Assembly: GCA_937892635.1 (NCBI GenBank)
Contig: CALBKB010000104.1
Location: 1 to 7,932 of the forward strand
Reading direction: 5' to 3'
DNA length: 7,932 bases
Origin: an uncultured Clostridia bacterium
GTDB lineage: Bacteria; Bacillota; Clostridia; Oscillospirales; UMGS1783
Shown: positions 1 to 6,332 of the stretch, piece by piece
Layout of the letters: each line of letters opens with the position of its first letter
Position numbering within the stretch: the first letter of the stretch is position 1
The notes under the pieces: generated by a model
What the model saw: the letters and a program-made list of their open reading frames with translations, nothing else
What the model was told of the DNA's origin: nothing
Databases searched by the model: none
Translations under genes and position numbers: made by a program

Positions 1-387
1 GAGGATATCGACGTCGAATTTACAAAAAAGGTCAAGCCGGGCGATATTATGGTCGGCGGCGCCAACTTCGGTTGCGGCTCCTCGCGTGAGCACGCCCCCA
101 TCGCCATCAAGGAGTCGGGCATCTCGGTTGTCATTGCCGCCACCTTTGCCCGCATCTTCTATCGCAACGCCATCAATATCGGCCTGGCTATCTTGGAATG
201 TCCGGAAGCCTCGGCTCGCATCGAGGCAGGCGATGATGTGGAGGTAAACTTCGACACCGGCGTCATTGTCAATCACACCAAAAAGGAATCCTATCAGGCT
301 CAGCCCTTCCCGCCCTTTATCCAGGAGATCATGCAGGCAGGCGGTCTGCTCGCCTCGATCGCCAAGAAGGAGGCGGCCCATGAATAA
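1..387 (+). CDS. leuD: 3-isopropylmalate dehydratase small subunit (LeuD), 5' partial
   Basis: Small (swivel-domain) subunit of isopropylmalate isomerase, which with LeuC interconverts 2- and 3-isopropylmalate in leucine biosynthesis in the cytoplasm. The reading frame is open from base 1, so the gene begins upstream; about 128 residues are visible, and the family is usually about 160-200, so roughly the first 35 are missing. Seen directly: the family signature GANFGCGSSREHAP just after the first in-frame ATG (49), and ARIFYRNAINIGL, both typical of the aconitase/IPMD swivel domain. The ATG at 49 is internal, since family-like sequence (KPGDIMVGG) runs across it. The TAA stop (385-387) lies inside the leuB start region, an 8-nt overlap. 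The bacterial leuC-leuD-leuB order suggests leuC lies immediately upstream (inference). The related homoaconitase small subunit is less likely given the leuB neighbour. Confidence 0.95.
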   Translation, partial: EDIDVEFTKKVKPGDIMVGGANFGCGSSREHAPIAIKESGISVVIAATFARIFYRNAINIGLAILECPEASARIEAGDDVEVNFDTGVIVNHTKKESYQAQPFPPFIQEIMQAGGLLASIAKKEAAHE

Positions 388-1450
388 GATTATCACCCTT
401 CTCCCCGGCGACGGTATCGGTCCCGAAATCGTTAACGAGGCCGTCAAGGTGCTCTCGGCCGTTGCCGAGAAATTCGGTCATCATTTTGCCTATCGCACCG
501 TCGATATCGGCGGCTGTTCGATTGATAAATTCGGCGTCCCCATCACCGATGAGGGCATGCAGATTTGCAAGGAATCGGACAGCGTTTTGCTGGGCGCCGT
601 CGGCGGTCCCAAGTGGGATAACGTCGATCCGTCCATCCGCCCCGAAAAGGCCCTGCTTGCCGTTCGCAAAGAATTAGGATTGTTTGCTAATTTGCGTCCG
701 ACCAAGCTCTTTCCGCAGTTGGCCGAAGCCTCTCCCCTGAAAAAGGAGATCGTCGGCAATGGGATCGACCTGTTGATCGTGCGCGAGCTGACGGGCGGCG
801 TCTATTTCGGCGATCGGGAAACCAAATCGGTTAACGGGGAACTGGTAGCCGTCGATATCATGCCTTACAGCGAGCATGAAATTGAGCGCATCGGTCGCGT
901 TGCCTTCGAAACGGCAAGAAAGCGCCGCGGCAAACTCCATTCGGTCGATAAAGCTAACGTGCTCGACACGTCGCGCCTGTGGCGCAAGATCATGCACCGT
1001 CTGGCCGAGGAGTATCCCGACGTCATCTATCAGGATATTCTGGTCGACAATACGGCCATGCAATTGATTAAGAACCCCACACAGTTTGATGTCATCGTCA
1101 CCGAAAACATGTTCGGCGACATTCTCTCGGACGAAGCCTCTATGCTCACCGGCTCGATCGGCATGATGCCTTCGGCCTCCCTTTCGGGCGGCACATTGGG
1201 CATGTATGAGCCGATCCACGGTTCGGCGCCCGATATCGCAGGGCAGGATATGGCCAACCCCATCGGCACCATTTTGTCGGCGGCTATGATGTTGCGCTAT
1301 TCCTTTGATATGGCCGACGAGGCCGACGCCATCGAGGCGGCCGTCAACGCCGTGCTCGACCAAGGGCTGCGCACCGCCGATATTTGGCAGGAAGGCACCA
1401 CCAAGGTCGGCTGTGCCGCCATGGGTGACGCCATCGTTGAGGCGCTGTGA
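380..1450 (+). CDS. leuB: 3-isopropylmalate dehydrogenase (LeuB)
   Basis: NAD-dependent oxidative decarboxylation of 3-isopropylmalate to 2-oxoisocaproate, the third leucine-specific step; cytoplasmic, normally a dimer. The product is 356 residues, the usual length. The ATG at 380 is chosen because AAGGAGG (367-373) sits 6 nt upstream and the protein then opens with the typical LLPGDGIGPEI; a longer in-frame opening to 266 lies inside leuD and is not family-like. Seen: substrate arginines R96, R106 and R135, the RELTGGVYFG motif with catalytic Y142, K191 in VDKANVL, the metal aspartates D223, D247 and D251 (spacing as in characterised IPMDHs), the family signature around NMFGDILSDEASML (243-256), and the NAD-site segment EPIHGSAPDIAG. 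Isocitrate or tartrate dehydrogenase relatives are unlikely given the leuD neighbour. It overlaps leuD by 8 nt and its TGA shares one base with the next ATG. Confidence 0.97.
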   Translation: MNKIITLLPGDGIGPEIVNEAVKVLSAVAEKFGHHFAYRTVDIGGCSIDKFGVPITDEGMQICKESDSVLLGAVGGPKWDNVDPSIRPEKALLAVRKELGLFANLRPTKLFPQLAEASPLKKEIVGNGIDLLIVRELTGGVYFGDRETKSVNGELVAVDIMPYSEHEIERIGRVAFETARKRRGKLHSVDKANVLDTSRLWRKIMHRLAEEYPDVIYQDILVDNTAMQLIKNPTQFDVIVTENMFGDILSDEASMLTGSIGMMPSASLSGGTLGMYEPIHGSAPDIAGQDMANPIGTILSAAMMLRYSFDMADEADAIEAAVNAVLDQGLRTADIWQEGTTKVGCAAMGDAIVEAL

Positions 1451-2136
1451 TGCTGGATCTGCTCTTTGACCGACACGACTGCCTGATTGTGCTCGACACC
1501 GAAACCACGGGGCTTCATTTTAAAACCGATCAGATCATCGAACTGGCCGCCCTCAAGCTGGTCAAACAGGAGGGAGAATTGGTAATTGCCGATTCGATGG
1601 ATGAGTTTATCCGCCTGCCCGAGGGACAACGGCTCGACCCTAAAATCGTCGAACTGACCCATATCACCGATCGGATGCTCAGCACCCAAGGCCGGAGCGA
1701 GGGCGAGGTGCTGGGGCGGTTTGTCAAGATGTTTGCCGGCGAGCGCGCCCTGGTAGTTGCCTATAACGCCCACTTCGACCTGAGTTTCCTCTATTATTCG
1801 TTGGCGCGCCATGGGCTGGCCGCCGCCTTGCGCGGCATTGACATGCTCGACGCGCTGACCATCTATAAGGATCGCCGCGACTACCCGCACAAGCTCGAAT
1901 GTGCCATTGAGCAGTATCAGCTGCAAGACAAGGTGGTCAACTCCCACCGCGCCATCGACGATACCCTCGCCCTCAAAGAGGTGCTCGTCGCCATGGAGCA
2001 GGAGCTGCCCGACCTGCACCGCTACCTCAATCTCTTCGGCTACAATCCTAAATTCGGAGTGAGCGGCGCCAAAATCTCCTCGGTCACCTATAAGCCCCAA
2101 CCCTATCACGACAAAACCAAACTCTATAACAAATAA
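1450..2136 (+). CDS. DEDDh-family 3'-5' exonuclease (DnaQ/PolC-epsilon-like)
   Basis: Predicted cytoplasmic metal-dependent 3'-5' exonuclease of the RNase H fold, related to the proofreading domain of DNA polymerase III epsilon/PolC. The product is 228 residues and essentially one exonuclease domain (about 10-185) plus a short tail with no domain I recognise. All catalytic motifs are visible: ExoI D16-T-E18 in VLDTETTGL, ExoII N106 and D110 in AYNAHFDLSFL, ExoIII H166 and D171 in HRAIDDTLAL, making it the DEDDh subtype. The ATG at 1450 overlaps the leuB TGA (TGATG), implying translational coupling; only a weak GAGG (1439-1442) precedes it, and a GTG at 1447 is a less likely start. It has no obvious link to leucine synthesis, so it is probably a passenger of the leu transcript. 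The substrate (DNA repair, proofreading in trans, or RNA) cannot be told from sequence. Confidence 0.9.
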   Translation: MLDLLFDRHDCLIVLDTETTGLHFKTDQIIELAALKLVKQEGELVIADSMDEFIRLPEGQRLDPKIVELTHITDRMLSTQGRSEGEVLGRFVKMFAGERALVVAYNAHFDLSFLYYSLARHGLAAALRGIDMLDALTIYKDRRDYPHKLECAIEQYQLQDKVVNSHRAIDDTLALKEVLVAMEQELPDLHRYLNLFGYNPKFGVSGAKISSVTYKPQPYHDKTKLYNK

Positions 2137-2166
2137 AAAAGACATCCCTAAATGGGATGTCTTTTA
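2137..2166. terminator. Bidirectional rho-independent terminator
   Basis: A perfect 8-bp GC-containing stem GACATCCC (2141-2148)/GGGATGTC (2154-2161) with a TAAAT loop, extended by AAAA (2137-2140) and TTTT (2162-2165), so each strand reads a stem followed by a U-run. It starts right after the exonuclease stop on the + strand and lies 3 nt beyond the CCA end of the convergent tRNA gene on the - strand, where the U-run is longer. It therefore ends both the leu-exonuclease transcript and the tRNA transcript. Confidence 0.92.
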
Positions 2167-2168
2167 TT

Positions 2169-2244
2169 TGGTGGTCTGTACAGGGCTCGAACCTGTGACC
2201 CCATCGATGTGAACGATGTGCTCTACCAACTGAGCTAACAGACC
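2169..2244 (-). tRNA. tRNA-Val, anticodon CAC
   Basis: Read on the - strand this is a complete 76-nt cloverleaf with encoded CCA. Acceptor arms GGTCTGT and ACAGACC pair fully (2238-2244 with 2173-2179), followed by discriminator A and CCA (2169-2171). The D stem GCTC/GAGC encloses AGTTGGTA. The anticodon stem CATCG/CGATG carries loop TTCACAT, so the anticodon at positions 34-36 is CAC, which reads the valine codon GUG. The variable loop is GGGTC, and the T arm ACAGG/CCTGT holds the invariant TTCGA. It is a single-gene unit, with a promoter a few bases upstream and a terminator 3 nt downstream. Confidence 0.97.
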
Positions 2245-2254
2245 AAGTATTGTC

Positions 2255-2283
2255 ATTGTACCACCGCCATGGATGAATGTCAA
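2255..2283 (-). promoter_or_regulatory. Promoter of tRNA-Val(CAC)
   Basis: On the - strand: perfect -35 TTGACA (2283-2278), a 17-nt spacer and -10 TACAAT (2260-2255), one base from consensus. Predicted initiation near 2247-2249 lies only 3-5 nt before the mature 5' end at 2244, so almost no 5' leader would remain for RNase P to remove. It sits in the short gap shared with the oppositely oriented small-protein/catalase unit. Confidence 0.88.
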
Positions 2284-2293
2284 GGAAAAATCG

Positions 2294-2327
2294 GGGAAAA
2301 ATAGGAGCGAAAAAGGAGGTTTTTCCC
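2294..2327 (+). promoter_or_regulatory. Possible leader hairpin displaying the Shine-Dalgarno of the small gene
   Basis: GGGAAAAA (2294-2301) is a perfect inverted repeat of TTTTTCCC (2320-2327), which ends one base before the ATG at 2328. The loop (2302-2319) contains the strong Shine-Dalgarno AAGGAGG (2313-2319). An alternative smaller hairpin, AAAAA (2310-2314) with TTTTT (2320-2324), would put GGAGG in a five-base loop; the two stems share their 3' arm and cannot form together. Pairing is seen; a regulatory role is inferred and unproven, as the stems are AT-rich. Confidence 0.35.
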
Positions 2328-2483
2328 ATGGAAAACAGACAAAAGCGAGCCAAAAAAGCACAAAAATCCGACAAAAACAATCTGCAAAATCCCTTTATCT
2401 CTCCTCAGACCGACCCCTTCGGCAGTTACACGGGCAACCCGCTCAACGGCGATGTGCCGGTGCAGGATGCTGATGATCTGTAA
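2328..2483 (+). CDS. Small basic protein of unknown function preceding the manganese catalase
   Basis: I do not recognise a named family. The product is 51 residues: a basic N-terminus (MENRQKRAKKAQKSDK, residues 1-16), a middle rich in N, P, F and S (NPFISPQTDPFGSYTGNPL), and an acidic end (GDVPVQDADDL). It has no signal peptide, membrane segment or cysteine and looks largely unstructured. Evidence that it is real: a near-perfect AAGGAGG (2313-2319) 8 nt before ATG 2328, and its TAA (2481-2483) overlaps the Shine-Dalgarno of the catalase gene, indicating a coupled pair. An upstream in-frame ATG at 2277 lacks a ribosome site and precedes the leader. The acidic PVQDADDL-type tail feels like a conserved feature of short proteins beside clostridial manganese catalases, but this is memory, not a search. 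A role as a catalase partner or spore-associated protein is only inferred from position. No convincing + strand promoter is visible before it. Confidence 0.75.
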   Translation: MENRQKRAKKAQKSDKNNLQNPFISPQTDPFGSYTGNPLNGDVPVQDADDL

Positions 2484-2494
2484 GGAGGCGGCGC

Positions 2495-3157
2495 ATGTTT
2501 AAGCACGAAAAAATGTTGTTTCACCCCGTTGAGGTGGAAGGACCCAATCCCCACTATGCCGTATTGTTGCAGGAGCAGTTGGGTGGCTGTAACGGCGAGA
2601 TGAAGGCGGCCATGCAGTATATGTCCCAGAGCTTCCGCATCAAAGATCCTGCCATCAAGGACCTGTTTCTCGATATCGCTGCCGAGGAGCTGGGCCATAT
2701 GGAAATGGTGGCGCAGACGATCAATATGCTCAACGGTCACGACCTCAACGCCCGCGCTGTTGACGGCGGCAGCATTCAGGCGCACGTCGTGCTGGGGCTC
2801 AACCCCGGGCTGACCAATGCCTCGGGCTATTCCTGGACGGCCGATTACGTCACCGTGACCGGCGATCTGTGCGCTGACCTGTTGGCCAATATCGCATCCG
2901 AACAGCGCGCCAAGGTCACCTACGAATATCTGTATCGCCAGATCCAAGACAAAAAGGTGCGGGAAACCATTGATTTTCTGCTCAACCGCGAAGAGGCGCA
3001 CAACCAGATGTTCCGCGACGCCTTCAACGCCGTGCAAAATAGCGGATCCAATCAGGATTTCGGCACGACCAAGGCGGCTAAAATGTATTTTTCCCTCTCC
3101 GACCCGGGCCCTAACGCCTTCGCCGGTAACGAGGTTACGCCTCCTAAATTCAGCTGA
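2495..3157 (+). CDS. Manganese catalase (non-haem, CotJC-related type)
   Basis: Dimanganese catalase that disproportionates hydrogen peroxide to water and oxygen; a four-helix ferritin-like protein acting without haem, suited to anaerobes. The product is 220 residues, shorter than the roughly 270-300 of the Lactobacillus/Thermus type and close to the short form common in Clostridia and to spore-coat CotJC. Metal ligands can be assigned by motif: E35 in CNGEMKAAMQY, E65 and H68 in EELGHMEM, E136 in SEQRAKVTYEYL, and H169 in REEAHNQMF, giving the expected Glu3His2 set. The C-terminal part (about 186-220) is a short arm without the long extension of the larger enzymes. ATG 2495 is preceded by AAGGAGG (2482-2488) with 6-nt spacing, overlapping the stop of the small upstream gene. 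No signal peptide is seen. No PerR-box-like palindrome is visible upstream, so control by the PerR-like regulator of this window is only a possibility. General oxidative defence and spore coat roles are both open. Confidence 0.93.
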   Translation: MFKHEKMLFHPVEVEGPNPHYAVLLQEQLGGCNGEMKAAMQYMSQSFRIKDPAIKDLFLDIAAEELGHMEMVAQTINMLNGHDLNARAVDGGSIQAHVVLGLNPGLTNASGYSWTADYVTVTGDLCADLLANIASEQRAKVTYEYLYRQIQDKKVRETIDFLLNREEAHNQMFRDAFNAVQNSGSNQDFGTTKAAKMYFSLSDPGPNAFAGNEVTPPKFS

Positions 3158-3168
3158 GGCAACACCAA

Positions 3169-3205
3169 AAGGTTGGTGCCGTAATTACGGCACCGGCCTT
3201 CTTTT
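3169..3205 (+). terminator. Rho-independent terminator after the manganese catalase
   Basis: The core is a perfect 20-bp palindrome, GGTGCCGTAATTACGGCACC (3175-3194), extended by two G-U pairs and AAGG/CCTT (3169-3172 with 3197-3200) and followed by CTTTT. It begins 11 nt after the catalase TGA. The T-rich tail runs directly into the -35 element of the next promoter. Confidence 0.9.
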
Positions 3206-3208
3206 ATC

Positions 3209-3237
3209 TTGACAAATGCCGCCAAATTTGAAACAAT
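3209..3237 (+). promoter_or_regulatory. Probable promoter of the transporter/GH2 operon
   Basis: Perfect -35 TTGACA (3209-3214), 17-nt spacer, and AACAAT (3232-3237), which matches the -10 consensus at four of six bases including the last three. Initiation near 3244 would leave a leader of about 37 nt before ATG 3281. The weak -10 suggests modest or activated expression. No clear operator palindrome is seen in the short leader. Confidence 0.55.
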
Positions 3238-3280
3238 AGAACTAGATACCCGCTGTTATCAATCAAGGAGAAGTACGATT

Positions 3281-4573
3281 ATGCAAAAAGAAAAGATCGG
3301 GGGCAGAATGTGGACCATTCTGATCCTCTTCGGCCTGATCGGCCAGCTGGCTTGGACGCTCGAAAACATGTATTTCAACGTCTTTGTCTACAACGTCTTT
3401 GGCGCATCCTCCGAATGGATCGCCACAATGGTCGCCGCCTCCGCCGCCACCGCCACCGTTACTACCCTGCTCATGGGCGCCCTCTCCGATCGCGTCGGCC
3501 GCCGCAAGCCGTTTATCTGTGCCGGTTACGTCTTATGGGGCTTGACCGTCTGCGCCTTTGCCTTTTTGTCGGTGGAAAATTTGTCGGCGATTCTGCCTGC
3601 CGCTTCGGTGGGACTGGTCGGCTCGGTGCTGGTCATTATCCTGGATTGCATCATGACCTTCTTCGGTTCTACCGCCAACGACGCAGCCCTCAACGCCTAC
3701 ATCACCGATCGTATTACACCCGCCCAGCGCGGCAAGACCGAGGGCGTGCTCTCTATCCTGCCCCTGCTGTCTATGCTCATCGTCTTCGGCGGCTTCGACG
3801 CCATGACCGTTAACGGCCAATGGAAGGAATTCTTCCTCATCTTCGGCGTTCTTACCCTCTTGGCCGGTATCCTCGGCTTCTTCCTCATCCGCGAACCGCA
3901 GGCAACCCCAAATAAGAATAGTTCCTATTTTTCCGACCTCTTTTACGGCTTCCGTCCCTCGGTCATGAAAGAGAACGTTGACCTGTATCTGGCGCTGGCG
4001 GCCTTTGCCGTCTTTTCGATTGCCATGCAGGTGCATTATCCCTATTTAATTATTTACATGCAAAAGTATTTGAATTTTGATAACTATGCTTTGGCGCTGG
4101 GTATCGTGCTGATCATAGCCAGCCTTATCAGCGTGCTGGCGGGCCGATTTATGGAAAAGGTGGGACGTATGCCCTTCTTTATCGGTGCCGCCGCCGTGCT
4201 TACGCTGGGGTTGTTGCTGATGTATGTCACCCGCGCCTTTTGGGCCGTCGTGGCGGCCGGCATCGTTATGATGTCGGGCTATCTGGCCGTGACGGCAGCC
4301 GGCAACGCCATCGTGCGTGATGCCACACCCACAGGCAAGGCGGGCATGTTCCAAGGGATTCGCATGATCTTTTACGTGCTCATTCCCATGGTGACCGGAC
4401 CCTATATCGGCGCCGCCGTCATCGCCGGCAGCGGACAGACCTATACCGAACTGGGCGTGGTCAAGCAGGTGCCCACGCCGTCCATCTTTCTGACGGCTGC
4501 CGCCTGTATGCTGGTGCTGATCGTGCCCGTCTTCTTTATTCTCAGGAGGAACAACCGCCATGACGGAAAATAA
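3281..4573 (+). CDS. MFS transporter, sugar/SLC45-like (glycoside-pentoside type)
   Basis: Cytoplasmic-membrane major facilitator superfamily carrier of 430 residues, normal length for 12 helices; hydrophobic segments fill the protein, with a central hydrophilic loop at about 205-235. Seen: the loop 2-3 MFS signature GALSDRVGRRKP (66-77), a matching second-half motif GRFMEKVGRMP (288-298), and the first-helix segment LAWTLENMYFNVFVYN (23-38), which I associate with clostridial SLC45-like/sugar cation symporters. ATG 3281 is chosen because AAGGAG (3265-3270) precedes it and the membrane domain starts soon after; a TTG in frame at 3209 coincides with the -35 and would add 24 unrelated residues. 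Its last 14 nt overlap the start of the GH2 gene, so the two are translated together and the substrate is likely a glycoside split by that enzyme (inference). Direction and coupling ion are not determinable; export or a non-sugar substrate cannot be excluded. Confidence 0.88.
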   Translation: MQKEKIGGRMWTILILFGLIGQLAWTLENMYFNVFVYNVFGASSEWIATMVAASAATATVTTLLMGALSDRVGRRKPFICAGYVLWGLTVCAFAFLSVENLSAILPAASVGLVGSVLVIILDCIMTFFGSTANDAALNAYITDRITPAQRGKTEGVLSILPLLSMLIVFGGFDAMTVNGQWKEFFLIFGVLTLLAGILGFFLIREPQATPNKNSSYFSDLFYGFRPSVMKENVDLYLALAAFAVFSIAMQVHYPYLIIYMQKYLNFDNYALALGIVLIIASLISVLAGRFMEKVGRMPFFIGAAAVLTLGLLLMYVTRAFWAVVAAGIVMMSGYLAVTAAGNAIVRDATPTGKAGMFQGIRMIFYVLIPMVTGPYIGAAVIAGSGQTYTELGVVKQVPTPSIFLTAAACMLVLIVPVFFILRRNNRHDGK

Positions 4574-6278
4574 GCTGTATACCGCCTATACCCCCGACGA
4601 CGTGCCGCTGGCCGAATATCCGCGCCCGCAGCTGCGCCGCGACAGTTTTTTGTGCTTAAACGGAACTTGGGACTATGCCATTACCGACGGGGAGCGCCCC
4701 AACTACTATGACGGCACCATCCTCGTCCCCTTTTCTCCCGAAGCACCCCTTTCGGGAGTGAACCGTATTCTCCAACCCCATCAGACATTGTGGTATCACA
4801 GTCGCTTCGTCCTGCCCGATTCCTTTATGAAGGATCGGCTGCTTGTGCATTTCGGCGCTGTCGACCAATGCTGTACCGTCTACCTCAACGGTCAGGCGGT
4901 CGGTTCGCACGAGGGTGGATATCTTCCCTTTTGGCTGGACGTGACCGATGCCCTCCAAGAAGAAAACGAATTGCTGGTGCAGGTACGCGACTACGCCGAT
5001 ACCTCCTTTTATTCAACCGGCAAGCAGCGCCATAAACGGGGCGGCATATGGTATACGCCCCAATCGGGCATCTGGGGTACCGTCTGGTGCGAAAGCGTGC
5101 CCACCGACTATATCCAAGCGTTGCGCATCACGCCGCTGTACGATATCTCGGCCGTGCGTGTCGATGTGACCACCTCACTGGGCAGTCCCGTCTATGTCGA
5201 GGTTCTCGACGGAGAGCAGGTGGTTGCGCAGGGCGCCGCTATCGGCAGTACCGTCCTCGACATTCCCGATGCCAAGCCCTGGAGCCCCGAGCAGCCCTTC
5301 TTGTATACCCTGCGCCTGTCGGGCGAGTTTGATCGTGTTGAAAGTTATTTCGGCATGCGCAAAACCTACGTGGCTAAGGATAATCTCGGCATCCCCCGTC
5401 TCTTTCTCAACGATCGCCCCCTCTTTCATAACGGATTGCTCGATCAGGGCTATTGGCCCGACGGGCTGTATACGCCGCCCTCTGAGCAGGCCATCGTCGA
5501 AGAGCTGACCAACGTCAAAAACCTCGGCTTTAATATGCTGCGCAAGCATATCAAGGTTGAGCCGTTGCGCTGGTATTACCATTGCGATCGGCTGGGGCTG
5601 ATGGTGTGGCAGGATATGCCCTGCGGCTGTACCAAACCCGTCGACGCCATCCAATACGCCCTCTTCCCCACGCTCGGCTTTCGCCATAAAAAAGATAGGA
5701 ATTATTCCTTCTTTGGGCGTACCGATGCCCGCGGACGCGCCTTTGCCGAGCAGGAGATGCTGGAACTGGTGGATCTGCTCTATAATAGTCCGAGCGTGGT
5801 GTTGTGGGTACCCTTTAATGAGGGCTGGGGGCAGTTTGATGCGGCGCGCATGACCGGACTTCTTCGCAAGGCCGACGGCACCCGCCCCATCGACCATGCC
5901 AGCGGTTGGTTTGACCAAAAGGCGGGCGACCTTAACAGCCGCCACATCTATTTTACCAAGGTGGCCATCAAGCAGGACGACCGCGTCAGCGCCGTTACCG
6001 AGTTTGGCGGATACGCCTTGGCCGTCGAGGGACACACGTGGGGCGGCCGCGGCTTTGGCTATCGCGGTTATAAGAATAAGGAAGAATTGACGGCCGCCTA
6101 TGCCAAATTGTATGAGGAACAGATCCTCCCTCAGATGAAGAAGGGGTTGTCGGCGGCGGTATACACGCAGTTGACGGACGTGGAGGATGAGTTAAACGGT
6201 CTGTATACTTACGACCGAAAAATCTGTAAAATTGCAGAAAAAACGATAAAAACTATCAATAATCGACTAAAATATTGA
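4560..6278 (+). CDS. Glycoside hydrolase family 2 enzyme (beta-galactosidase/beta-glucuronidase superfamily), cytoplasmic
   Basis: Retaining beta-glycosidase of 572 residues with the minimal GH2 layout: sugar-binding jelly-roll domain (about 25-180, with RRDSFLCLNGTWDYA and YTPQSGIWGTVWCE), immunoglobulin-like domain (about 185-268), and catalytic barrel (about 270-560). The acid/base is E421 in WVPFNEGWGQFD and the nucleophile E481 in VTEFGGYA, both at the expected barrel strands. No signal peptide, so it acts inside the cell on imported substrate. It is much shorter than LacZ (about 1,020) and lacks the extra C-terminal domains. The specificity (galactoside, glucuronide, mannoside or arabinoside) cannot be read from these motifs. 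ATG 4560 follows AGGAGGA (4544-4550) at 9 nt and overlaps the transporter gene by 14 nt. The last 20 residues (KICKIAEKTIKTINNRLKY-like) are lysine-rich and their DNA is sharply more AT-rich than the rest, suggesting a non-domain tail. Confidence 0.92.
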   Translation: MTENKLYTAYTPDDVPLAEYPRPQLRRDSFLCLNGTWDYAITDGERPNYYDGTILVPFSPEAPLSGVNRILQPHQTLWYHSRFVLPDSFMKDRLLVHFGAVDQCCTVYLNGQAVGSHEGGYLPFWLDVTDALQEENELLVQVRDYADTSFYSTGKQRHKRGGIWYTPQSGIWGTVWCESVPTDYIQALRITPLYDISAVRVDVTTSLGSPVYVEVLDGEQVVAQGAAIGSTVLDIPDAKPWSPEQPFLYTLRLSGEFDRVESYFGMRKTYVAKDNLGIPRLFLNDRPLFHNGLLDQGYWPDGLYTPPSEQAIVEELTNVKNLGFNMLRKHIKVEPLRWYYHCDRLGLMVWQDMPCGCTKPVDAIQYALFPTLGFRHKKDRNYSFFGRTDARGRAFAEQEMLELVDLLYNSPSVVLWVPFNEGWGQFDAARMTGLLRKADGTRPIDHASGWFDQKAGDLNSRHIYFTKVAIKQDDRVSAVTEFGGYALAVEGHTWGGRGFGYRGYKNKEELTAAYAKLYEEQILPQMKKGLSAAVYTQLTDVEDELNGLYTYDRKICKIAEKTIKTINNRLKY

Positions 6279-6283
6279 TTTTT
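6255..6283 (+). terminator. Weak possible terminator at the end of the GH2 gene
   Basis: ATCAATA (6255-6261) and TATTGAT (6273-6279) form a 7-bp stem with an 11-nt loop, followed by TTTT (6280-6283). It overlaps the GH2 stop codon. The stem has a single G-C pair, so termination may be inefficient and read-through into the regulator gene is possible. No better terminator lies between 6278 and the next promoter at 6288. Confidence 0.3.
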
Positions 6284-6287
6284 ATGG

Positions 6288-6317
6288 TTGACATACCCCC
6301 TCGAATAGTTATATAAT
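6288..6317 (+). promoter_or_regulatory. Promoter of the Fur/PerR-family gene
   Basis: Perfect -35 TTGACA (6288-6293) and perfect -10 TATAAT (6312-6317) with an 18-nt spacer. Predicted initiation near 6323-6325 gives a leader of about 52 nt. The -10 lies in an AT-rich imperfect dyad (TTATATAATAA, 6309-6319), an attractive place for autoregulation, but it does not match the PerR box well. Confidence 0.87.
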
Positions 6318-6332
6318 AAACGACGCACGACC

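Noticed and set aside
266..379. Longer N-terminal extension of LeuB in the same frame
   Set aside because: It lies in the wrong frame of leuD, is proline/arginine-rich and not family-like, while ATG 380 has a strong ribosome site and starts the conserved LLPGDGIGPEI.
1297..2145. Long antisense ORF (282 codons) over the leuB end and exonuclease
   Set aside because: It is a by-product of GC-rich coding bias on the + strand; it runs antisense to two well-supported genes and has no recognisable domain.
2245..2293. Sigma-A promoter on the + strand for the small-protein/catalase pair
   Set aside because: TTGTCA (2250-2255) has no acceptable -10 at 16-18 nt (best ATGAAT); sporulation-type promoters were also not convincing by eye, so none is called.
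2084..2380. Minus-strand ORFs across the tRNA region
   Set aside because: They run through the tRNA-Val gene, its promoter and the bidirectional terminator, and their sequence contains translated tRNA.
3209..3280. TTG start giving a 24-residue longer MFS protein
   Set aside because: The TTG is part of the -35 TTGACA, there is no ribosome site, and AAGGAG precedes ATG 3281.
5175..6035. Long antisense ORF (286 codons) inside the GH2 gene
   Set aside because: Same cause: it mirrors the GH2 reading frame with no recognisable domain, and the + strand has clear catalytic motifs.
6307..6323. PerR/Fur box over the regulator's -10 element
   Set aside because: Only about half of the positions of TTATAATNATTATAA match in the best alignments, no more than expected for AT-rich promoter DNA.
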